A stretch of 64,000 nt of DNA from Porticoccaceae bacterium (GCA_024639885.1 JAHEGD010000005.1:1-64000); one strand, 5' to 3'; counted from the first letter of the stretch, positions 22,162-35,225 are shown. The notes: generated by a model from the sequence alone, not told the origin. Program-made: numbers and translations.

Positions 22162-23538
22162 TCAAGCCATCAGCATCTGCATAACTTGCCCAACCGACGA
22201 GCGCAGCTGAGGGAGTGCGCTCGTTCGCTCGATGCGCTGCGCCACGTTTTCCACCAGCTGCTGCCGGCGAAATTGCCGGTGTAACGGCGGCAGTGATTTA
22301 GCACCAGCAGCTGAGCGGTTTGCGCACAGCGCGATCGCCAAGTTTGGAGCGGAGTCGAGGAGCGCGGCGATATCGCCGTGGTCGGCTGGGGCGGCCACGA
22401 TCAGAATAACGGGTATCGCCGCCGGCAACTCGCCCAACACGGTGCGGCCAATCTCTTCGCGACTGACACCCGCCATCAGAGGCGCGCGCAACCCTGGTGT
22501 ACCGTTAACCTCGAGGAAGGCGCCCTGGCGATGACAAGAGACCGCGATGTCTTCGCTAATTAGATCTATCCCACAGAGCGCAATCCCAAAAGTGGCGGCC
22601 ACCGCCTCACAGGCGCGCACAGTATCCGGATGAGCGGCCGTCGTCACATCGGTGTACTCGGAACCGGTGCTCAGCAGCGGTATACTGGCTACTGGGATTT
22701 TGGTATCGGCCGCTACCACGCTCTGCGGCGTTAGCCCCTGCCGCGCCAGTGTGGCCTGAAAATCTGCATCAACCGGAATCGGGCCCTCGAAGCCACCCGG
22801 TCGCTGTCGCGCCGCCAACAGCCGGTTTTTTGCTTGGACTAACGCCTTTACTGAGGAGTAGCCGTCGCCCACCACCGTCGCCACCTCACGCTTGATCACC
22901 TTCCAAACGCGGCCGCGCACAACGAGGACCCTGAATGCGTCTCCTCTGACCAACTGCTCCACCATCACCGCGGCGTGGCCCTCGCCGGCGGCCAGCGCCA
23001 ACGCTTTATCGAGATCAATGGCGCTGTCGACGCCCACCGTGACACCGACACTGCGCGCCCCGCCAACCGGCTTAACGACCCAAGGCGGCGCCAGCTGCGC
23101 AGCTAAATGAGCGAACTCGGTCGGCTCACTCACCACCCGGTGCCGAACCGTCGGCACCGCGATCGACTCCAGCACCGCCTTACTGACCAGCTTATTTTTT
23201 GACCACTGCACGCCGTGATGAGAGTCCTCACTAGAGGACGATTCAAAAAATACCAGTGCGCGCGCCCCGCCGCCGTACTGCCAGAACTTACTACGACCAT
23301 CGAGCCGAAAGTGCGGCAAGCCCGCGGCGACAGCGTAATCGATTAGAAACTGGGCCTGAAAGTCTGGGTGATGGTCGACGCAACCCCGCCACAACTGCAT
23401 TAAGAGCTTCTGAAGTTGGCCGGGCGTCGGCGGCTCTGCGCCAAACAGTAACCGCGCCGCAACACTCAACGCCACAATGGTGACTCGCGGCTCATAAAAG
23501 CCGATAGCCACTGCTGGACCGCTATCGGTCTCGACCAC
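22162..23538 (-). CDS. cyanophycin synthetase-like ATP-grasp ligase lacking the Mur-ligase domain; N-terminal part separated by an in-frame TAA
   Basis: WVVKPVGGARSVGVTVGV, VEQLVRGDAFRVLVVRGRVWKVIKREVATVVGDGYSSVKALV, GIDLISEDIAV...AFLEVNGTPGLRAP; GTG start; no C-terminal Mur ligase module. Confidence 0.75.
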   Translation of the reverse strand: MVETDSGPAVAIGFYEPRVTIVALSVAARLLFGAEPPTPGQLQKLLMQLWRGCVDHHPDFQAQFLIDYAVAAGLPHFRLDGRSKFWQYGGGARALVFFESSSSEDSHHGVQWSKNKLVSKAVLESIAVPTVRHRVVSEPTEFAHLAAQLAPPWVVKPVGGARSVGVTVGVDSAIDLDKALALAAGEGHAAVMVEQLVRGDAFRVLVVRGRVWKVIKREVATVVGDGYSSVKALVQAKNRLLAARQRPGGFEGPIPVDADFQATLARQGLTPQSVVAADTKIPVASIPLLSTGSEYTDVTTAAHPDTVRACEAVAATFGIALCGIDLISEDIAVSCHRQGAFLEVNGTPGLRAPLMAGVSREEIGRTVLGELPAAIPVILIVAAPADHGDIAALLDSAPNLAIALCANRSAAGAKSLPPLHRQFRRQQLVENVAQRIERTSALPQLRSSVGQVMQMLMA

Positions 23539-23625
23539 GGTGGCTTGCAGCGCTCCGCGTATTTCGTTTAGGGCGGCGCGGCACCAACTGGCTAAAACAC
23601 TGGCGACCGCCCGCTGGTCGGTTGC

Positions 23626-23799
23626 TTAATCGCTGTCGACTGGCTGATACCAGGCGGCGCACTGCTGGGCCAGGATCGCCGAATTCACTGCGAATGCCGC
23701 TAAATCGGCGGGCTGCAACGCCAACTTCACCACCATCGCGGGGTAGTCGGTGTAAGGGTTATTGCCCCAATAGATTCGGTCTACTTTTAACTGGCTCAC
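23626..23799 (-). pseudogene. 57-codon N-terminal fragment in frame with the ATP-grasp CDS, ended by TAA
   Basis: GTG start at 23799, purine-rich SD-like sequence upstream; translation (M)SQLKVDRIYWGNNPYTDYPAMVVKLALQPADLAAFAVNSAILAQQCAAWYQPVDSD*; same frame as 22162-23538; 29 sense codons between the stop and the downstream GTG. Confidence 0.6.
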
Positions 23800-23854
23800 G
23801 ACACTGTGATCTCTCTGTCAAACGGCCTCGATACGCCACTATTAATAAGGGACG

Positions 23855-24619
23855 CTACTCCTCGTCTGGCAATCCAAAAATAGCTTTGGGCTCGCCGTTC
23901 AAACGACCACGGTAACTGGCAAAGCCTCCTACCAACTGCGGTCCATGTAACCGAATTCTTAGATACGACCGCAACCGGTTGAGTCTCAGCATGGTGAGAT
24001 AAAGCTCGGCCGGCCGGCTTATCTTGTCACTAATTGCTGCCACTTTTTGAGCCACATCGTTTTGTACCGCAGGAAGCTCAGGAGCGCCGGAACTGTCAAT
24101 ATCCATGCCACTCGCCCGCATTCTCAGGAGGAGATCGAAATCTTGGGTACCCATCGGTAACAGTGACTCGTCGTAACCCCCTAACTGATAGAATAAATCT
24201 CGGGCCAGACCGACTCGGCCGAAGGTTCCATCTTTTCTATTGCCAGAAAACTGCTGTACTCCGCAATCGCGTCTAGCGGCACTTGCAACACTCTCTATAT
24301 CTCTCGAAGTAACAAAGTTATCTGCGTCTAAGTTGAACAGGTAATCACCCGTACTGATGCGGTGGGCAAGATTTTTTGCCTTGGCAGCATGCCAGCTGAC
24401 CCGGCTGGCCACCTCGTAGAAACGCAGTCGACCATCGGCGATCTGATCGCCGAACTGGGCCCATACCCAATCGGCGAGTCCATCGGTTGAGCCGTAGTCA
24501 ACCAGAGTAAACTCTACCGCGGGCCCTGCTAGGCGCAGATTGTGCGCCAAAGTCTGCTCTAGCTGCCAGCGGCGATTACAGCTGGTAATGCAAAAACTTA
24601 TTTTCATTCGGCTATTCAA
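23855..24619 (-). CDS. GT2-like glycosyltransferase
   Basis: MKISFCITSCNRRWQLEQTLAHNL...FTLVDYGSTDG...DYLFNLDADNFVT...LGGYDESLLPMGTQDFDLLLRMRASG; start overlaps the glmS stop (alternative start 24607). Confidence 0.85.
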   Translation of the reverse strand: MNSRMKISFCITSCNRRWQLEQTLAHNLRLAGPAVEFTLVDYGSTDGLADWVWAQFGDQIADGRLRFYEVASRVSWHAAKAKNLAHRISTGDYLFNLDADNFVTSRDIESVASAARRDCGVQQFSGNRKDGTFGRVGLARDLFYQLGGYDESLLPMGTQDFDLLLRMRASGMDIDSSGAPELPAVQNDVAQKVAAISDKISRPAELYLTMLRLNRLRSYLRIRLHGPQLVGGFASYRGRLNGEPKAIFGLPDEE

Positions 24620-26435
24620 CCGTCACCGATTTGGCGAGGTTGCGGGGCTGATCGACATCGGTACCCTTGAGTACTGCCACATGGTAGGAGAGCAGCTGCA
24701 GCGGCAGAGTGTAGAGAATCGCCTCGAGGCTCTTGGGGACGTGCGGCATATCGATCACGGTGATGCCCGGCTCGCTGGTAAAGCCGGCATCGCGGTCGGC
24801 AAATACGTAGAGCTGACCGCCGCGGGCGCGCACTTCGTGGAGGTTGGATTTAAGCTTCTCGAGCAGCTGGTTATTGGGCGCCACGGCGACCACCGGCATC
24901 TGCTCGTCGACCAGTGCCAGCGGCCCGTGTTTGAGCTCGCCAGCTGGGTAGGCCTCGGCGTGGATGTAGGAGATCTCTTTGAGCTTGAGGGCGCCCTCTT
25001 GGGCGATCGGGTACTGCTCGCCGCGGCCGAGAAACAGCGCGTGGTGTTTATCAGCGAAGTGCTCGGCGACCTGTTCTATAGCGGTGTCGAGCGCCAACAC
25101 TGAGTCGACCAGCGCTGGCAGTTGGTGCAGCGCCGCGACCCACTCGGCCTCAACCGCTGCCGACAAACCGCGCGCGCGGCCGATCGACAGTGCGACCAAC
25201 TGTAGGGCGACCAATTGGGTGGTAAACGCCTTGGTCGAGGCGACGCCGATCTCGGGCCCGGCCTTAGTCATCAAAGCGATATCCGACTCGCGCACCAGCG
25301 AGCTGTTGGCGACATTGCAGATCGCCAGAAAGCCGAGGTAGCCGGACTCTCGGGCTTTGCGCAGCGCCGCCAGCGTGTCGGCGGTCTCGCCCGATTGCGA
25401 GATAGTGACAAACAGGGTGTTGGCCGGCACCGCAACCTCGCGGTAGCGGTACTCGGAGGCGACCTCGACCTGACAGGGTATGCCGGCCAACTGCTCGAGC
25501 CAGTACTTGGCGACCATGCCCGAGTGGTAGCTGGTACCGCAGGCGATAATGTGGAGCTGGCCAGCGGCCTCAAACAGTTCCTCAGCGCGGTGGCCAAACA
25601 CCGCCGCGATAACCCGCTCGCGACCGAGCCGACCGGCCAGCGTGTCAGCCAGTACCGCCGGCTGCTCAAAGATCTCCTTGAGCATATAGTGGCGATAGCC
25701 CGCTTTGTCGGCAGCGGCGTCTTGCTCGGTGAGCTGCACCACAGGGCGCTCGAACAAGGCGCCAGCGTTGCTGATCTGGTAACTGTCGCCAGTGATCGCG
25801 ACCAGGTCGCCGTCGGCGAGAAACACCACCCGGTCGGTGACCTGGCGCAGCGCCATCTGGTCGGAGGCGACAAACAGCTCGCCAATACCTACGCCGAGCA
25901 CCAGCGGACTGCCGCTGCGGGTGGCGACCAGCTGATCGGGGTGGTTGGCGTCGATCACCGCCAGCGCGTAGGCGCCCTCGAGCAGTGGCAGCACCGCCTC
26001 GACGGCAGCCAGCAGCGTCGGCGCGGTCTGGCTGGCGCGGTGCAGCAGGTGGACCACCACCTCGGTGTCGGTGGCGGAGAGAAACTGATAGCCGGCGGCC
26101 TGCAGCTCGCTGCGCAGTGCGTCGTGGTTTTCGATGATGCCGTTGTGCACCACCGACAAAGTGCCTGAGTTGTGCGGATGGGAGTTCACATCGCTCGGCG
26201 CGCCGTGAGTCGCCCAGCGGGTGTGGGCGATACCGACCCGGCCGTCGGCGGGGTCAGCCACGGCAGCGGCTTCAAGCGTGGCTACTTTGCCGGCCGCCTT
26301 GCGGGTCTGCAGGCCGTCGTTGGCGATGACCGAATAGCCGGCCGAATCGTAGCCGCGGTACTCGAGACGCCGCAGCCCCTCGATCAAAATTGGGTAGACA
26401 TCGCGCTGGGCAACAGCGCCGACAATTCCGCACAT
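24612..26435 (-). CDS. glmS: glutamine--fructose-6-phosphate aminotransferase
   Basis: MCGIVGAVAQRDVYPILIEGLRRLEYRGYDSAG; C-terminal DQPRNLAKSVTVE. Confidence 0.98.
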   Translation of the reverse strand: MCGIVGAVAQRDVYPILIEGLRRLEYRGYDSAGYSVIANDGLQTRKAAGKVATLEAAAVADPADGRVGIAHTRWATHGAPSDVNSHPHNSGTLSVVHNGIIENHDALRSELQAAGYQFLSATDTEVVVHLLHRASQTAPTLLAAVEAVLPLLEGAYALAVIDANHPDQLVATRSGSPLVLGVGIGELFVASDQMALRQVTDRVVFLADGDLVAITGDSYQISNAGALFERPVVQLTEQDAAADKAGYRHYMLKEIFEQPAVLADTLAGRLGRERVIAAVFGHRAEELFEAAGQLHIIACGTSYHSGMVAKYWLEQLAGIPCQVEVASEYRYREVAVPANTLFVTISQSGETADTLAALRKARESGYLGFLAICNVANSSLVRESDIALMTKAGPEIGVASTKAFTTQLVALQLVALSIGRARGLSAAVEAEWVAALHQLPALVDSVLALDTAIEQVAEHFADKHHALFLGRGEQYPIAQEGALKLKEISYIHAEAYPAGELKHGPLALVDEQMPVVAVAPNNQLLEKLKSNLHEVRARGGQLYVFADRDAGFTSEPGITVIDMPHVPKSLEAILYTLPLQLLSYHVAVLKGTDVDQPRNLAKSVTVE

Positions 26436-26457
26436 AGTGGTTCCCTGTAGTTCTTAA

Positions 26458-27825
26458 CTATCCCTTGGTGGGCTTTTTCCAGCCCTTGATTACCGTCTGT
26501 TTGGCACGGGTCAGCGCTAAGTTGTCCGGCTCAACACTGCGGCTGATGGTCGAGCCAGCACCGACTGTGGCACCGGCCCCGACCGTGACCGGTGCAACCA
26601 ACGCGCTGTTCGAGCCGATAAAGGCGCCGTCGCCGATCACCGTCTGGTGTTTGTTGACGCCGTCGTAGTTGCAGGTAATGGTACCGGCGCCGACATTGAC
26701 CTGCTCGCCGAGCACCGCGTCGCCCACATAGCTTAAGTGGTTGATCTTGCTGCCGCGGCCGAGGACCGCCTTTTTAGTCTCAACAAAATTGCCGATCTTG
26801 GTGTCGCTGGCCAGCACCGTGCCAGGGCGCAGCCGGGCAAACGGGCCAACCACCGCGCCGCGACCAATCTGGCTCTGCTCGATGATGGTGTGACTCTTAA
26901 TGACGACATCGTCGCCGATGGTAGCGTCAATCAGGTGGCAGTTGGCGCCGATGGTGACATTATTGCCGAGCCGATTGTCGCCTTCAAACAGGACATTGGC
27001 GTCGATAAAGACGTCTTCGCCGACCGTGACCGAACCGCGTTGGTCGTAGCGCGCCGGGTCGGCGAGGGTGGCGCCGGCGGCCATCAGCGCGGTCGCCTGG
27101 CGGCTCTGGTAGACCCGCTCGAGGCGCGCCAACTGCTCGCGGTCGTTAACCCCTTCCACTTCGCTGGGCCGGTCGGGCTGGGTGACCGCAATCGCGATCC
27201 CGGCCGCCACTGCCAAGCCGATTAGATCGGTCAGGTAGTACTCGCGCTGGGCGTTGTCGCAGTCGATCTGGGGCAGCAGCGCGGCCAACTGCTCACTGCA
27301 GATCGCCAGTACGCCGGTGTTGACCTCGCTGACCGCCAACTCTGCTGGGCTGGCATCTTTCTGCTCGACAATGGCGGCCACCGCGCCGTCGCAGTCGCGG
27401 ATAATCCGCCCGTAGCCGGTCGGGTCGGCCAGCTCGACCGTTAGCAGCCCAAGCTGCTCGGTGTTGACCGTCGCCAACAGGCGCGCCAGTGTCGCGGCGC
27501 TGATCAGCGGTACGTCGCCGTAGAGGACCAGCACCACACTCTGCTCGCGCAGCTGCGGCAGCGCTGCGGCAACGGCATCGGCGGTGCCGCGCTGCTCGGC
27601 TTGGCGGGCAAAGGCGACCGCGCGACCAGCCAGTGCCTGCTCTAACTGCTCTGCGGCGTGGCCGCTGACGACGATACTGCGCGCGTCGGGCAGGGCATTG
27701 GCCGCTGCCAACACGTGCTCGACCATCGGCCGACCGCCTAGTGGGTGCAGCACTTTCGGCTTGGCCGAGCGCATCCGCGTACCGCGGCCGGCCGCCAAAA
27801 TAACAATGTCGGTTGCTCTACTCAT
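26458..27825 (-). CDS. glmU: bifunctional UDP-GlcNAc pyrophosphorylase/GlcN-1-P N-acetyltransferase
   Basis: VILAAGRGTRMRSAKPKVLHPLGGRPMVEH; hexapeptide C-terminal domain NYDGVNKHQTVIGDGAFIGSN. Confidence 0.98.
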   Translation of the reverse strand: MSRATDIVILAAGRGTRMRSAKPKVLHPLGGRPMVEHVLAAANALPDARSIVVSGHAAEQLEQALAGRAVAFARQAEQRGTADAVAAALPQLREQSVVLVLYGDVPLISAATLARLLATVNTEQLGLLTVELADPTGYGRIIRDCDGAVAAIVEQKDASPAELAVSEVNTGVLAICSEQLAALLPQIDCDNAQREYYLTDLIGLAVAAGIAIAVTQPDRPSEVEGVNDREQLARLERVYQSRQATALMAAGATLADPARYDQRGSVTVGEDVFIDANVLFEGDNRLGNNVTIGANCHLIDATIGDDVVIKSHTIIEQSQIGRGAVVGPFARLRPGTVLASDTKIGNFVETKKAVLGRGSKINHLSYVGDAVLGEQVNVGAGTITCNYDGVNKHQTVIGDGAFIGSNSALVAPVTVGAGATVGAGSTISRSVEPDNLALTRAKQTVIKGWKKPTKG

Positions 27826-27918
27826 GCGCTTCTGGGATCCTTGTCGCCTACTTGCGGTTAGCGGTGCAGTTTACCGCAAAGCCAGCCGCCACCCTATATG
27901 CCGTTTAGAGACATTACC

Positions 27919-28254
27919 ATGCCGCGACTGTTCTCCTATGGCACCCTGCAGTTAGCACAGGTGCAACTGGCCACTTTTGGACGGCTGCTCGACGGCCAGA
28001 CGGCGCAACTGCCGGGCTATCTAATCGGCCAACTTGAGATAACCGATCCGGCGGTGCTGGCCACTAGCGGTGAACGCTTTCACCCGATACTGCGCCGTAC
28101 CACTGCCGCCGGCGCGGTCGTCGACGGCACGGTATTTGAGATCAGTGACGCCGAGTTGGCGGCAGCCGACCGCTATGAGGTCGCCGACTACCAGCGCCGC
28201 GAGGCGCTGCTCGAGGACGGCTCGCGCTGCTGGATCTACGCCGCGGCCGAGTAA
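27919..28254 (+). CDS. gamma-glutamylcyclotransferase (AIG2-like) family protein
   Basis: MPRLFSYGTLQ...VVDGTVFEISDAELAAADRYEVADYQRREALLEDGSRCWIY. Confidence 0.85.
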   Translation: MPRLFSYGTLQLAQVQLATFGRLLDGQTAQLPGYLIGQLEITDPAVLATSGERFHPILRRTTAAGAVVDGTVFEISDAELAAADRYEVADYQRREALLEDGSRCWIYAAAE

Positions 28255-28290
28255 TCGCGACTTAATGGTTGGCCGGTAAAATGCAGGCAC

Positions 28291-28320
28291 AAAAAAGGCA
28301 GCCGCTGGCTGCCTTTTTTT
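28291..28320 (-). terminator. rho-independent terminator of the atp operon, probably bidirectional
   Basis: AAAAAAGGCAGCCGCTGGCTGCCTTTTTTT between the convergent GGCT and atpC genes; 7-bp GC stem with A/T tracts on both sides. Confidence 0.9.
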
Positions 28321-28334
28321 CACCGCGGCTACCA

Positions 28335-28760
28335 TCAGCCGCCGAGTTTTTTGCGCAGTGTCTGCACGGTGCGCAGTTGCGCCGCCGCTTCAGCCAGCAT
28401 CGAGGCCGCTTTCGAGTACTCAATTTCGCCGCTCTGGTTGTGCAGCGCCTGTTCAGCCGCCTTGACCGCTTCGGCTGCAGCCGCCTCGTCGATATCGTCA
28501 GCGCGCACGGCGCTGTCGGCGAGGATCGAGATCTTGTTGGGCTGCACCTCAAGGTAGCCACCCGACAGGTAGTAGATCTCTTCTTCGCCGTTCTGTTTAA
28601 CGACTCGCACCGGGCCCGGCTTGAGGTCGCTAAGCAGTGCCGCGTGGCCGGGGGTAATGCCGAGCTCGCCGAGCGAACCGGTTGCCACCACCATCTCGAC
28701 CAAGCCGCCAAACAGCGACTCGTCGGCGCTTACGATGTCACAATGCACTGTGATTGCCAT
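28335..28760 (-). CDS. atpC: F0F1 ATP synthase subunit epsilon
   Basis: [15 protein letters not shown]...[21 protein letters not shown]...[19 protein letters not shown]. Confidence 0.97.
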   Translation of the reverse strand: MAITVHCDIVSADESLFGGLVEMVVATGSLGELGITPGHAALLSDLKPGPVRVVKQNGEEEIYYLSGGYLEVQPNKISILADSAVRADDIDEAAAAEAVKAAEQALHNQSGEIEYSKAASMLAEAAAQLRTVQTLRKKLGG

Positions 28761-28783
28761 ACTGATCTGCCTTTATTAGTCGC

Positions 28784-30217
<1,434 letters not shown>

Positions 30218-30248
30218 TCAACGTTTGGGTTAGATATTTTATTAAAAC

Positions 30249-31109
30249 TTAAACTGCTGCTGCACCACTGACGATCTCAGACAACTCTTGCGTGATCGCC
30301 GCTTGGCGGGCCTTGTTGTAGAGCAGTTGTAACTCGTCGATGATATCGCCGGCGTTCTCGGTGGCGTTTTTCATCGCCAACATCCGCGCCGCCTGCTCAC
30401 AGGCTTTGTTTTCAACAACGCCCTGGTAGACCTGCGATTCAATGTAGCGAACCAGCATACCGTCGAGGATCTCTTGAGCATCGGGCTCATAGAGGTAATC
30501 CCAGTGGTGTGCCAACTGCTCGTCTTCAATCGGCAGTAGTGGCAGTAGCTGGTCGACGGTCGGCTTTTGCGTCATGGTATTGACGAACTCATTGCTAACC
30601 ACAAACAGCTTGTCGATCGAGCCCGACTCGTAGGCGTCGAGCATCACCTTGACGCCGCCGATCAGATCGGCCGCCATCGGCTCATCACCCAGTTCGCGAA
30701 CCGCGGCAACCACATTGCCGCCGACCGAGTTGAAGAAGCCGGCCGCTTTGTTGCCGACTACGCAGACATCGATCTGTACTTCTTGATCGGACCACGCCTT
30801 CATCGACTTCAATGTCGCTTTGAACAGGTTGATGTTCAAGCCGCCACACAGACCGCGGTCTGTCGAGACGACGATATAGCCGACCCGCTTGACCGCGCGC
30901 TGCTCAAGGTAGGCGTGGCGATACTCAGAGGTGGCGTTGGCAATGTGCCCAACCACCGCGCGAATGCGCTGCGCGTAGGGCTTGCCGAGCGTCATCCGCT
31001 CCTGCGCCCGGCGCATCTTGCTCGCCGCCACCATCTCCATTGCACTGGTAATTTTCTGAGTGCTGCGGATGCTGACGATTTTCGTTTTAACTTCTTTTCC
31101 GACTGCCAT
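30249..31109 (-). CDS. atpG: F0F1 ATP synthase subunit gamma
   Basis: [36 protein letters not shown]. Confidence 0.98.
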   Translation of the reverse strand: MAVGKEVKTKIVSIRSTQKITSAMEMVAASKMRRAQERMTLGKPYAQRIRAVVGHIANATSEYRHAYLEQRAVKRVGYIVVSTDRGLCGGLNINLFKATLKSMKAWSDQEVQIDVCVVGNKAAGFFNSVGGNVVAAVRELGDEPMAADLIGGVKVMLDAYESGSIDKLFVVSNEFVNTMTQKPTVDQLLPLLPIEDEQLAHHWDYLYEPDAQEILDGMLVRYIESQVYQGVVENKACEQAARMLAMKNATENAGDIIDELQLLYNKARQAAITQELSEIVSGAAAV

Positions 31110-31183
31110 TTATCTGCCTGTCTGGGTCGTTGTGCGGTGGGCTTGCGCCCACTGCCAAGTTAACAACACGGTGTGCTTGCCAA

Positions 31184-32728
31184 TTACCACGTTTGGGTGC
31201 TGACAAACTGCTCCAGGGCGGCCTTGTAACCGGCCTCGATGTCGCTGTTCCAGTCGCCTGAGGCGTTGACCTGATCGAGCAGGTCGCTGTGCTCTGCTTT
31301 GACATAAGAGAGCAGCGCCGCTTCAAAGTCACCAATCTTGGCCACTTCAACGTCTTTCAAGAAACCGTTGTCGGCCGCATAGATCGACAGACCCATTTCC
31401 GCGATGCTCTGCGGCGAGTACTGCTTCTGCTTCATCAACTCGGTTACACGCTCACCGTGGTCGAGCTGCGCTTTGGTCGCTTCATCAAGATCCGAGGCGA
31501 ACTGTGAGAATGCCGCCAGCTCGCGGTACTGAGCCAGTGCGGTACGGATACCGCCAGAGAGCTTCTTGATGATCTTGGTCTGTGCCGCACCACCTACGCG
31601 CGAGACCGAGACACCGGCGTTCATCGCTGGGCGCACGCCGGCGTTAAACATATCTGCTTCGAGGAAGATCTGGCCGTCGGTGATCGAGATCACGTTGGTC
31701 GGTACGAAGGCCGACACGTCACCCGCTTGGGTCTCAATGACCGGCAGTGCAGTCAGCGAGCCGGTTTTGCCTTTGACAGCGCCGTTGGTGAACTTTTCAA
31801 CGTAGTCGGCGTTGACGCGCGCAGCGCGCTCTAGCAGACGGGAGTGCAGGTAGAACACGTCGCCGGGGTAAGCTTCGCGGCCCGGTGGGCGGCGCAGCAG
31901 CAGCGAGATTTGACGGTAGGCCCAAGCTTGCTTGGTCAGATCGTCGTAGATAATCAGGGCGTCTTCACCGCGGTCGCGGTAGTATTCACCGATGGTACAG
32001 CCGGCAAACGGAGCCAAAAATTGCATCGAGGCGGGGTCTGAAGCGGTCGCAGCCACTACCACGGTGTGCTCCATGGCGCCGTGCTCTTCGAGCTTGCGGA
32101 CCACGGCGGCTACCGAGGAGGCCTTCTGGCCGACGGCAACGTAGACACACTTAATGCCCGAGCCCTTCTGGTTGATGATGGCGTCAACGGCGATCGCCGT
32201 CTTACCAATCTGGCGGTCACCAATGATCAGTTCGCGCTGACCGCGGCCGATTGGAACCATCGCATCGATCGCCTTAAGGCCGATCTGGACCGGCTGGTCG
32301 ACCGACTGACGGGCGATAACGCCGGGGGCCACTTTCTCAACCGCGTCGGTCTCGGTGGCGTTGATCGGGCCTTTGCCGTCGATCGGGTTACCGAGTGCGT
32401 CGACAACGCGGCCTTCCAGCGCCGGACCGACCGGTACTTCGAGGATGCGGCCGGTACACTTGGCTTTTTGACCTTCGGCGAGAGTCTGGTAGTCGCCCAG
32501 TACCACGGCACCGACAGAGTCGCGCTCGAGGTTGAGTGCCATACCGTAGACACCGCCTTCGAATTCGATCATCTCACCGTACATCACTTCGGCGAGGCCG
32601 TGGATCAGGATGATACCGTCCGACACCGAGACAATGGTGCCCTCGTTGCGGGCCTGGGTGGAGACTTCAAGCGCGTCGATACGCGACTTGATAATTTCAC
32701 TGATTTCAGAGGGATTCAGTTGCTGCAT
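31184..32728 (-). CDS. atpA: F0F1 ATP synthase subunit alpha
   Basis: [36 protein letters not shown]. Confidence 0.99.
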   Translation of the reverse strand: MQQLNPSEISEIIKSRIDALEVSTQARNEGTIVSVSDGIILIHGLAEVMYGEMIEFEGGVYGMALNLERDSVGAVVLGDYQTLAEGQKAKCTGRILEVPVGPALEGRVVDALGNPIDGKGPINATETDAVEKVAPGVIARQSVDQPVQIGLKAIDAMVPIGRGQRELIIGDRQIGKTAIAVDAIINQKGSGIKCVYVAVGQKASSVAAVVRKLEEHGAMEHTVVVAATASDPASMQFLAPFAGCTIGEYYRDRGEDALIIYDDLTKQAWAYRQISLLLRRPPGREAYPGDVFYLHSRLLERAARVNADYVEKFTNGAVKGKTGSLTALPVIETQAGDVSAFVPTNVISITDGQIFLEADMFNAGVRPAMNAGVSVSRVGGAAQTKIIKKLSGGIRTALAQYRELAAFSQFASDLDEATKAQLDHGERVTELMKQKQYSPQSIAEMGLSIYAADNGFLKDVEVAKIGDFEAALLSYVKAEHSDLLDQVNASGDWNSDIEAGYKAALEQFVSTQTW

Positions 32729-32744
32729 GGTTGTGCCTCAAATC

Positions 32745-33281
32745 CTAGCTATTTAATGATTCGGCGAGTTTTGCTAACCGGCCGCGAATAGACCCGTCGA
32801 TGACGGTATCTCCAGCGCGAATTAACGCACCACCCAGCAGGCTCTTGTCGATCGAGACCTGCATGTTTACCTTGCGGTCGAGTTTGGCGGCGAGCGCGTC
32901 ACTCAACTTTTGCTGCTGTGCGTCGTCTAACTCAACGGCCGCTACGACTTCGACCTCTACGGCGCGTTCGCGGTTGGCTTTGAGCACATCAAACTGCTGT
33001 GAAATGTGCGCCAACAGCGCCAGCCGGTTGTTCTCCGCCAGCACCCGTATAAAGTTCTGTTGCGGCGCCGCTAGCTGCTCGCCACACAAACCGATAACCG
33101 CCTCGGCCTGCTGTTCGCTGGTGTGGCTCGGCGAGCTCAACAGCGCAGCCACGTTTGGCTCCACCGCGACGCGGGCCGTCAGCGCCAAGCTGGCCGACCA
33201 CGCCTGCAGGTGGTCGGCGGCCGCGGCGTATTCAAACGCGGCTTTTGCATAGGGCCGAGCCAGTGTGCTCAATTCCGCCAT
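32745..33281 (-). CDS. atpH: F0F1 ATP synthase subunit delta
   Basis: LARPYAKAAFEYA...DKSLLGGALIRAGDTVIDGSIRGRLAKL. Confidence 0.97.
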   Translation of the reverse strand: MAELSTLARPYAKAAFEYAAAADHLQAWSASLALTARVAVEPNVAALLSSPSHTSEQQAEAVIGLCGEQLAAPQQNFIRVLAENNRLALLAHISQQFDVLKANRERAVEVEVVAAVELDDAQQQKLSDALAAKLDRKVNMQVSIDKSLLGGALIRAGDTVIDGSIRGRLAKLAESLNS

Positions 33282-33293
33282 GATCGACTCCGG

Positions 33294-33764
33294 TTACAGC
33301 TGTGCTGCGAGTTTGTCGACGAGATCGCGATTGGCTTTCTCGTCGATGGCCGCCTCGAGAACCTTCTCGGCCCCGGCGAGGGCGAGCCCTGCAACCTTGG
33401 CACGCAGCTCTTCTTTGGCGCGGTTCACTTCCTGCTCAACCTCAGCCTGTGCCGCCGCCTTGAGTCGATCACCCTCACTGATGGCTTGCTGCTTAGCTTC
33501 GTCTACAATTTGGTTGGCGCGCTTATTGGCTTGATCAACAATCACCGCGGCGTCTTGCTTGGCCTCTTTGAGTTGATCGGTCGCCTTGTCTTGAGCGAGC
33601 TCAAGGTCGCGCATCGCGCGGTCCGCGGCGTCGAGACCGTCAGCAATCTTCTGCTGGCGCTCTTCCATCGCGGTAATAATCACCGGCCATACAAACTTCA
33701 TGCAGAACCAAACGAAAAACGCAAAGGTCAGCATTTGGCCAAAAAGCGTTAAATTAATGTTCAC
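33294..33764 (-). CDS. atpF: F0F1 ATP synthase subunit B
   Basis: [29 protein letters not shown]. Confidence 0.98.
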   Translation of the reverse strand: MNINLTLFGQMLTFAFFVWFCMKFVWPVIITAMEERQQKIADGLDAADRAMRDLELAQDKATDQLKEAKQDAAVIVDQANKRANQIVDEAKQQAISEGDRLKAAAQAEVEQEVNRAKEELRAKVAGLALAGAEKVLEAAIDEKANRDLVDKLAAQL

Positions 33765-33823
33765 GCCGTTACCTCTTTAGTTGCTGGCACTGGCCGTGGT
33801 CGGCAGCGCCCTGTTATTGCTAC

Positions 33824-33845
33824 GGGCGGCGGCTAGCCGCCGCCC
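33824..33845. repeat. perfect 22-bp palindrome / intercistronic hairpin between atpE and atpF
   Basis: GGGCGGCGGCTAGCCGCCGCCC; equals its own reverse complement; begins 14 nt after the atpE stop codon on the minus strand. Confidence 0.9.
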
Positions 33846-33859
33846 GACCCGGTGGCTGA

Positions 33860-35225
<1,366 letters not shown>

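Noticed and set aside
24612-26435. glmS ribozyme or riboswitch near glmS
   Set aside because: glmS follows glmU with only a short gap and no room for a structured leader; GlmS ribozymes are typical of Gram-positives.
31137-31152. GTGGGC-ttgc-GCCCAC inverted repeat in the atpG-atpA gap as a terminator
   Set aside because: Short stem, no T-tract, lies within the atp operon; not enough support.
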